From Lentinus brumalis (Eukaryota; Basidiomycota; Agaricomycetes; Polyporales; Polyporaceae): a DNA stretch of 64,000 bases. Positions 57,401 to 64,000 of this stretch are shown one piece after another. The notes beneath the pieces were generated by a model. The model was not told the origin of the DNA. It saw only the letters and a program-made list of their open reading frames with translations, and searched no databases. Every line of letters starts with the position of its first letter. Positions within the stretch are counted from its first letter, which is position 1. The stretch lies in contig MARA01000007.1 in assembly GCA_001792895.1 (NCBI GenBank), forward strand, positions 1,674,001 to 1,738,000, written 5' to 3'. Position numbers and translations under genes: made by a program.

Positions 57401-58829
57401 ATGGAGTGGATGGAGAATAGGTGCAGCACTTGTTGCAAAACTTGGTCGGCGAAGTCCACTGGAAGTCGCTCGGACACTCGAGCAACGCCCTTGGCGGCGG
57501 AATAGCGAACCACTGTATCCTTATCGCGGAGAGACTTGAGAAGGTCCTCGAGAACGCCCTCCACTTCTTCGGGTGCATCGAAGTCCTCTTCATCGTCGAC
57601 TTCTACCACTCCGGAACTGCCGTCGAGTGTTCGTCCTACAGAAGGATTAGCTTGAGACGACTGGATCGGAACACGACTGACTCACCCTTGGCACGCAGCC
57701 TGCGGATTTTCCCAGGTAAGAGACGTATAGCGACTCTTGCTACCAACTTCGTGCGCAGCTTGCGGATGACAGTGTTCCCCATGAGGCTTTCGTTACCTTC
57801 GAGTGATTGCGCGACTTGCAGGAGCTGATCCTTCAGCCTCTGCACCTGCTCGGCTGATCCCAGTTTCGTGACCTCACATAGGACGCGCAATATACCCATG
57901 ACCTGGTCGGCGGCTCAGCGTTAACGGAGGACGACTCGTAAATGTACCACTGACCGGAAAAGGGTCCACTGTTGATTCAAGGGTCTCCCGGGCCCATGTG
58001 AGGAACTCCAAGTACTGCGACGAGGTGTCCTTTCTATTGCAGTTCAGACAGGCTAGCTTCCTCAACGATGACACTCCTCTTACCTCATGTAGAATCTGGA
58101 AAGGAGTATTGCAGCAGCTTCACGATCTAGGCCAGCTCTACTGAGGAAAGACTTGCCAACGGCCTGGACTCTGGCAGCCGTCTCCCCAGCCCGGCCTACT
58201 TCGTCGAACTGTTCCAAGTCAAAAGGAATCATGCAGACGAGTGATAACCAGAGGAGAAGTGTGTAGCGGAGTGCCCATTGAGTGTGCATGTTGATTGGAC
58301 TGTCAACTGCGTCGAAGTAATCCAGAGTAACCGTAAGATCAGCAATCTCATGAGGAAAGAACCTGGCTAGGTGTGGCTTCAGTGACGATCTCCAAGAATA
58401 TCCACAACAACTCACTGATGGTTTTGTATCCACGAAACTTGATGAAGAAATACAGCAGGGACGCAAGCAAGTCGAGCCTGCTCTGTGAGACCACAGGTGG
58501 CTTATGGGCGACAAAGTCTTTCGCGTGTCCTTTGAGTTTATCGACCACCGGAGTGACGAGTTCCTCGAGATATGGATCCCATAGGTAGGACTGCTCCTGG
58601 TAGGAGTTGAACTGACTCCGATGTCAGCTGATGCTCAACCAGAAATGCTGATGTTGGGCTGCCATACAATCACAGAGAGCTTAGTGGATATGAACGCTTC
58701 CGATTGAGCCTGCTCTTGCGATGGTTCCACGTAGAGGTCGAGAGCGAGGAGTTGGTCGCGCAACGCAACGAACTCGTCCTTGTTCTCGAACCTGGTATAG
58801 GTGAGATCGTCGGTCGGGTCGGCATCCAT
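54415..58829 (-). CDS. TBCD: Tubulin-folding cofactor D
   Basis: Cofactor D binds beta-tubulin and, with cofactors C and E, assembles the tubulin dimer; it also acts on Arl2-type GTPase. The start at 58829 gives MDADPTDDLTYTRFENKDEF. The N-terminal part contains LVTPVVDKLKGHAKDFVAHK and LDLLASLLYFFIKFRGYKTI. HEAT/ARM-type repeats follow, with family stretches YSAAKGVARVSERLPVDFAD, SVAEGTWHGACLACAEMARR, FDIRKGAHSIGSNVRDAASY and VSLFDREIQIRRAASAAFQE. The C-terminal end is ADTAEYLYVVLSSKDTG, ILLETEW, then (after an intron) GDVAMVQKAAGRCIELLSSA and TAA at 54415. About fifteen short introns. It shares a 166-bp divergent promoter with SPO71. Confidence 0.94.
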
Positions 58830-58995
58830 TGTGTACTTCGATGGTCGGAGGAACGTCGCCAACCGTAAGCGCCAACGACCAGATGTGGCGGGATTTCCCT
58901 TGTATGGGAACACAGACGCTGGCGCTCCAACGTCATCTCCGCCACTACGGCGCGCATCCGCCGCAACCTGCTGCTCTGCTTGCTCGACATCCCGC
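58830..58995. promoter_or_regulatory. divergent promoter between TBCD and SPO71
   Basis: Only 166 bases separate the chosen start codons of the divergent TBCD and SPO71 genes, so their promoters and 5' UTRs overlap or start sites differ from those chosen. No TATA box is evident, which fits a shared TATA-less promoter. Confidence 0.5.
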
Positions 58996-61900
58996 ATGAC
59001 GCCGCGTTCGGTGGCACCCAGTCCTCCCTTGCCGCCCTCGACGGAAGCCGTCCAGAACGATGATGTCCACAAGTACCGACGCCGGTTTATAGGGCCCTTG
59101 CCAGTCGCCGCACTACAGTCGGCGGAGACCAAACGACCCCGCAAGGAGAAGCGCAGACATCGTCTGCTAGGACGAGAAACCACCGACTCCAGCAGCTCGA
59201 GCGACTCGGACGACTCAAGCAGTCTCTCGGACGTCATTCACCGGCACGCCCTCAGCTTCTTCCTCAGGCATGGCGGCAAGCGCGAGAACTGGGGCGAAAG
59301 CCAGCAGAAGAGCGTCCGTGCAGAGATGCGTAGACGGTGGCGGGAGAGCGAGTGGGGACGTGCGCGGAAGCGGCAGAGACAGGCAGGAAACACGCCGAAG
59401 TGGATAGGCAACTCTTTCGACGTCGGAGTCTTCCTCGGGGTAGACATACTGGCCGACGACGTACGGCTGCCCTCGCAAGATCCCAGTGCTAGTGCTGGAC
59501 CATCTACATCTGCGCAGACGGTGCGTCCTGTCGTTGGCGTGTCCGCCCATTCCGACGCTGCAGAAACATTCGTTACGGCGCACTCCCACTTGAGCTCACC
59601 TCCCGAGCAAAGCGGTCCGCCAGCTTTGTCTCCGGATGTCTCTCGCGGCACAGGGCCTACGCTCAGCACATCCTCGTCTACAGCACTGCTTGCGTCGAAC
59701 GCTGAACCAGGTCCATCCGTGCGGTCAATACCTTCTGTTGGGAACGGGGACCACGCCATTTCACTGCCTATCCCTAGGCCTGCCAAGGGGAAAGGCAAAT
59801 CTCGTCATGTGCATTATGAGGAAGACACACCTGCCCCACCTGCAGAGGTGCTTGCTCGTACCGGGGACGACGTAAGGGTGACAAGTGCCGGCGCGGTCGA
59901 GCAAACCACCAGCGAGGCCAGAGTCAAGTGGGGAGACGTGATCATGCGAGGTAAGTGATTGACATGCGTATAGCCTCCACGTAGCTTATGCAGCGACAGA
60001 CCGCATGCTCGTCCGAGTTTCGTACACGGAGGACTCAGTGCCCGCGACATTCGACGAGAGGCAGAACCGGATCACGAGGCATCTGGAGAACGAAGGATGG
60101 ACGGAGTACATCGTAGCATGGCGGAAAGACCGTCTGGAACTGTACGAAGACCATGTAAGTAGTGTCATCAATGCAATTCCTGTACCAACCTGACGGCCAT
60201 GTGCAGCACACTCCTGGCAAGGAATGGTTCCTCGGCACAAAGCGGCTGTCGTATTTGGTTCCCCTTAACTCGTCTTCTACGCGACTCTCCCTCTACTCGT
60301 TTGTGGACCTGACATTCTGTGTGACCTGTCCTCCGACACCCGTGAAGATCGACGCTAAGCGTCGGCGACACTTCTTTGGATCCCCCAGAGGCACGAATAT
60401 CTTCGTATTCAAACTGAAGTCCCGCACCCGAGCCATTGACTGGGTGTGGCAGCTATGGTGAGACACTCGTTCGCATTTCGTCTCTCAGCGGGTGCACTCA
60501 TCTGTTCCAGGCGACATCTTGGCGGCAAAATGCCGCCATATATAGAGGTCCGGACGCCAGCTCTCGATACCCGTCTCACAGTAGACGTGCCCGGTTTCGA
60601 CACCGCAGACATGGACTCCGCGTATAACGTATTCCAACGCGCCAACATCATCGGACTCTGCGAGAAATCCCTCCGCTCAGACCCCGAGTACAGTGCTCTG
60701 CTCAAACGCGATGAAGAGAACGGGGCGGTATTCGACCTCGCATGGCGCATGAACACCGACCTTGACTGGGTGTGGCAAGAGGACGACGTGCAGGGCAAGG
60801 CGCGCAAGTGGGCTGTCCTCTGCGGGCTTGCACTCAAGCAGGCAGACCAACCGGCCCACCTCGAGTTCCGCATGCGGCGCCACTATCCGACCAGGTTGCA
60901 CATGAAGGACGGCACCCGGCTGGACGAGCCACCCGCAGTCGAGGGTTACCTGGACCGGATACGCCCGAACTCGCAGCTCAAGCAGTCGCTGTACCTCGTC
61001 TCGCACGACGGGTACCTGTTCACACTCACCCACGCAAACGCACACCAGCCGCCTCCCCCTGGCGCAGCCGTGGACGCTTCCACTGTATCCCAAATTGCGT
61101 TCGGTGTGGCCGGTCTCCCAGGCAACACCGAGACGCGACGCAACTCGGAAGTCCGCCGTGGCCAGTTGCAGATCCTGCAGGCGACGGGCGTGTCGGACCT
61201 CCGGAGCATCGTCGCCGTGCGACGCGCCTTCCAGCTCGTTCCGCAGAACAGGGAGCAGGTGGACGTGCGCCAGATGACCGATTGGGAGGACTCGGATTTA
61301 TTCTGGGCGCAGGTGGAGAGGAGCGAGAGCGACGACGAAGACGCAGGCGGAGAGGTCGGCATGACTCGTGCAAAGGACAAGGGGCGATTGCGGCTGCGGC
61401 GGTCATTTGAGCTGCTGCTGACGTCCGGGCGGGTGATTCGGTTCGAGGTATGCACGGTTAACCGGTGTTCTTAACCCTGAGGGACTGACATGTACTGTGG
61501 CAGGCATACTCGTGTGCGGCCGCATTGGAGTGGATCGTCCGCCTGCGCCCACTCGTGTCTTACTGGAAGAAACGCCACCAGTTCGACGCCCGGCTCGAGA
61601 TGGACATTGCGCATGTCAGCACCGGACGCGAGCGCATTACGCCGCAGCGTCCCCGGGAGGACCACGCACATGCAGGAGGGCACGACACGCCCGTCGAGCC
61701 CCCGCCCGACCGCGACGCCTCGCTGCCCGACCTGACGTTCTTCTACAATTGGTGCGTGCTCGATGGGTGTCGTCCGATCCTCAAGTGCGGAAGGCTGTAC
61801 GGCCGCAAGGGGTGGTGGGGCCAATACAAGTGAGCTTGCTCTCTATCGTTGCCCAATAGCGGCTGATTGGTGCTTGCCCAGACACATCCAGCTTGTGCTT

Positions 61901-62350
61901 ATCTCAGGCCACCTCGTGCAGTACCACATCACGGGCTCAAGCTCGATGTACCATCGCAGAGACAAAGTCATCGAGCTGCTCGACGCATACATCTGCTCCG
62001 GGTACTTCGCCGCGCAGTACCTTCCCGAGGGGCAGTACGACGCGAACGCGCCGCCCGTGGCGCGGCGCTACCAGGACGGGTTGGAGACGGACGACGGCGA
62101 GGAGGACACGCTGTTCATCGTGTGGTACCGCAAGGTCAAGGGTGCTGCCCCTGGGGTCAAGCGCAATAACAGCGGCGCAGACGTCCCGCCGCTGAATGCC
62201 AAGCGCAAGGTGGCGATATTCAGGACGAGGAGCAAGCTCGAGCGGGATGCGTGGGTGTGGGCGATCAATGTGGAGATCGAGAAGGTTGTGAGGGCTTCTA
62301 AGGAGCGGGAGGAGGCGGTCAGGCAGGCGGGCGAGCTGCTCAAGACTTGA
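58996..62350 (+). CDS. SPO71: PH-domain protein of the Spo71/Mug56 family
   Basis: Spo71/Mug56 proteins bind phosphoinositides and help form the prospore membrane in ascomycete meiosis; the basidiomycete role is unknown. The ATG at 58996 is chosen because the longer frame begins with GTG. A disordered Ser-rich N-terminus of about 320 residues (RRRFIGPLPVAAL, TDSSSSSDSDDSSSLSD) includes FLRHGGKRENWGESQQKSV. After an intron comes the first PH region: RMLVRVSYTEDSVPATFDE, EYIVAWRKDRLELYEDH and RLSYLVPLNSSSTRLSLYS, then SRTRAIDWVWQLW. The middle contains MPPYIEVRTPALDTRLTVDV and CGLALKQADQPAHLEFRMRR. The C-terminal PH domain reads FYNWCVLDGCRPILKCGRLY, GKGWW-like RKGWWGQYKHIQLVLISGHL and KLERDAWVWAINVEIEK. 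About six introns; frames join cleanly. Confidence 0.9.
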
Positions 62351-62401
62351 TTGCTGAAGCTTGAAGGGCAAGCGTGGTTGGTTCACGCGCTGAGTTTGAG
62401 A

Positions 62402-62659
62402 TTATGGTTCTTTTTGCTTCTGGTGATTTGTAGGACCTCGGAATCCATTTACAGTACCTGTACTTATTCTACTGCGATACCCGCCATACCCACAGTATGG
62501 AATTGACATTAATGGACGTATACCTTTGCCATGGCCCACGTTGACTAGGACTAGTGAGCCATCACTATACAGCTGATTCGGGAACAGTGCCTCCTCTAGA
62601 CATTCAGACGCGCTGTGGTAGATGTCCCAGTTGCTCAACCGTCTTGTCAACAGCGGCAA
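62402..62659 (-). CDS. possible small hypothetical protein
   Basis: An 85-codon minus-strand frame in the convergent space between SPO71 and MRPS12. It reads MPLLTRRLSNWDIYHSASEC, ALFPNQLYSDGSLVLVNVG and GIRPLMSIPYCGYGGYRSRI, and ends NHQKQKEP. The composition is coding-like, but it overlaps the expected 3' UTRs of both neighbours. No family recognised. It may be a small gene, a fragment, or chance. Confidence 0.28.
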   Translation of the reverse strand: MPLLTRRLSNWDIYHSASECLEEALFPNQLYSDGSLVLVNVGHGKGIRPLMSIPYCGYGGYRSRISTGTVNGFRGPTNHQKQKEP

Positions 62660-62756
62660 CTGCTTTCCTTATTCGCAGAATAGGCAGGGAGCAGTAGTGT
62701 TGTGATATATAGCGTAATCGACAGCTGAAGAGCAGCACAAGGGTAGATGATGAGGA

Positions 62757-63396
62757 TCATTGCTGCTTTGGTCGTTTCGCTGGACAGAAAACTTGAGATA
62801 CTGGGTCGTAGATCACATGCCCAGCGGACACATACCTCCATACTTGCTGCGCGCTGTCAACCTGCCCACCACACCGCTAAAGTCAAGCGTCCCGCGGACC
62901 ACCTTGTAACTGCATGTCGGAGATGGTGAGCGAACGCGCGGTCAGTCGTGACACACGAGACGCACCGGACACCAGGAAGATCCTGCGCACGCCCACCCCT
63001 AATCAGCACCACACTGTGGTCCTGCAAGTTGTGGCCCTCTCCCGGCACATATGCCTGGACGGTCTTGCCGGTGCTCAGCTTCACCTTGGCCACCTTGCGC
63101 TTAGCGGAGTTGGGCTTCTTCGGCTTTGCGATGACCACCTGGCTGACAACGCCCTTCTTCTGCGTGTTCCCCTCAAGCAGCGGTGATTTGGACGCCTTGG
63201 ACTTCTTCTTGATGTTCTTCCGGCGTGTGGCTTGGTTCAGCGTGGCGGCAGCGGGGAGGGATGGATGGAACGAGCGACATGAAGAGAAGTGAGGAAGTAC
63301 AGAGCGAGCACAGCTAGGAGCGAGTGTCCTCTGGAGCAACGAGGAGGCCGACCATGGTCGTGCGACCTGCGCGGTGAGTCGAAGGGCGGAGAGCAT
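62757..63396 (-). CDS. MRPS12: Mitochondrial small-subunit ribosomal protein uS12m
   Basis: This protein of the mitoribosomal decoding centre is encoded in the nucleus. The start at 63396 gives a mitochondrial targeting leader ([20 protein letters not shown], Arg/Ser-rich without acids) of about 45 residues. The uS12 core contains [17 protein letters not shown], then [20 protein letters not shown], the family hallmark [20 protein letters not shown], and [20 protein letters not shown] across a 69-nt intron (donor GTGCGT, acceptor ATGCAG). A second intron leads to the last exon, which completes ARSKYGAKRPKQQ with TGA at 62757-62759. The total is about 175 residues. The decoding-loop Lys (in PKKPNSA) is conserved. 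Confidence 0.95.
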
Positions 63397-63446
63397 GGTG
63401 GCCGCTGCTTGAGCTCTGCCAAGGGCGCTAGCAGGACGTCGCGGTA

Positions 63447-64000
63447 TGACCTGCCCTAAACGTCCTCCGCCTCAGCTTTGGCGCTGGCCTAGGGCATCTC
63501 TGCTGAGCTCTTTCCTCGGGTGTATCTGCTTGTGCCGCTCATTGCATCTTTCTTACTTTCTTTCTGGTTCGCCCTGGGTGGACGACGACGCTACTGCGAC
63601 GCGCACCTTGCTGGATATCCCCCATGGCAGCACACCTTCCTCGAAGCCTTCGCTGCTTTATGCACGTTACATCCTGACTCGTCCGTCTGTGCGTCTCTCT
63701 TGGAGGCCACACATCAAGGCCCAGTTGCAAGAGGCGATGGCTCGCTGCTCCAGCCGCTTGCAGAGCCCGATGAGAGTCCACGGCCAGCGGCCCTAGCCGA
63801 AGACAGTTTCATCCAGACCGCGTATCGCACATGTTATACCGCCAACCGTGCTGTGGCCGTCGACGAGGCTGGGAAGGCGCTCTTGCTGCTCGATCCTGCC
63901 ATCAAGCAGGCAGAGGTCTCACCGGACCCGACATACGGCGAGGATGGAGAGGACAGGACATATGGACGGGTTCCGTGTGATCACGACGATTGCTCTGGCG
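63447..64000 (+). CDS. hypothetical membrane protein, cut by window end
   Basis: I do not recognise the family. An open plus-strand frame runs from 63493 to the window end (about 169 codons). It reads [19 protein letters not shown], with a hydrophobic segment [17 protein letters not shown]. Then come [59 protein letters not shown] and [16 protein letters not shown]. That frame has no ATG and is preceded by a TAG. The ATG at 63447 ([16 protein letters not shown]) lies one frame over and would join smoothly if one base were added in the GGG at about 63492-63494. Alternatively a first exon upstream splices at GGCCTAG. It is divergent from MRPS12, with only about 50-100 bases between. Confidence 0.48.

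Noticed and set aside
58801..58995. longer N-terminus for the SPO71 protein
   Set aside because: The open frame there begins with GTG, which is not a normal fungal start, and it would overlap the TBCD start region; the first ATG is at 58996.

Overview
The window reads as nuclear DNA of an agaricomycete basidiomycete, most likely a polypore-type wood-decay fungus. The evidence is GC-rich, intron-dense genes on both strands, introns mostly 50-70 nt with GTRNGT donors and YAG acceptors, basidiomycete-type proteins (a seven-helix membrane protein, an F-box protein with the LVSHVCQRWRD signature, a Rax1-like RGS protein), and a dispersed motif (LTGLLTCREDGP) that I associate, from memory, with polypore genomes. 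There are no rRNA genes, CRISPR arrays, tRNAs I could support, or intact transposons.

Layout. 1-7.1 kb: three minus-strand genes for DNA polymerase alpha subunit B (cut by the window start), the spliceosome-release factor Cwf19, and a 4-coumarate-CoA-ligase-like acyl-CoA synthetase. 7.1-9.3 kb: a stretch of old, diverged duplications with a possible small gene. 9.3-14.4 kb: a PrxQ/BCP peroxiredoxin (+), the mitochondrial chaperone Tim9 (-), and DAHP synthase (+), which opens aromatic amino-acid synthesis and has a Gcn4-type site upstream. 14.8-22.4 kb: the very long Tao3/PAG1 cell-morphogenesis scaffold. 22.4-29.1 kb: a small cysteine-containing protein, a seven-helix membrane protein, a perfect palindrome, one copy of the dispersed motif, and a small gene with a broken frame. 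29.1-45.4 kb: Bud22, Rax1-like RGS protein, F-box protein, a single-span membrane protein whose 927-nt intron carries the second motif copy, and the TCP11/Sok1 protein.

45.4-52 kb is the accessory part. It has no recognisable conserved gene, but it holds one unrecognised multi-exon gene model and at least three gene relics with stops or frame breaks, plus a GC-rich inverted-repeat element. 52-64 kb is dense housekeeping sequence again: V-ATPase subunit B, tubulin cofactor D, divergently transcribed SPO71/Mug56, mitochondrial ribosomal protein uS12m, and the start of a membrane protein cut by the window end.

Functional themes are ordinary: replication, splicing, ribosome biogenesis (Bud22), mitochondrial import and translation, polarity and cAMP/G-protein signalling (Tao3, Rax1, Sok1), vacuolar acidification and tubulin folding. 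I found no convincing undescribed system. The most useful anomalies are the dispersed coding-like motif, repeated one-base frame breaks (including one in the otherwise intact essential-type DAHP synthase gene, which hints at sequence errors), and the cluster of gene relics at 46-51 kb.
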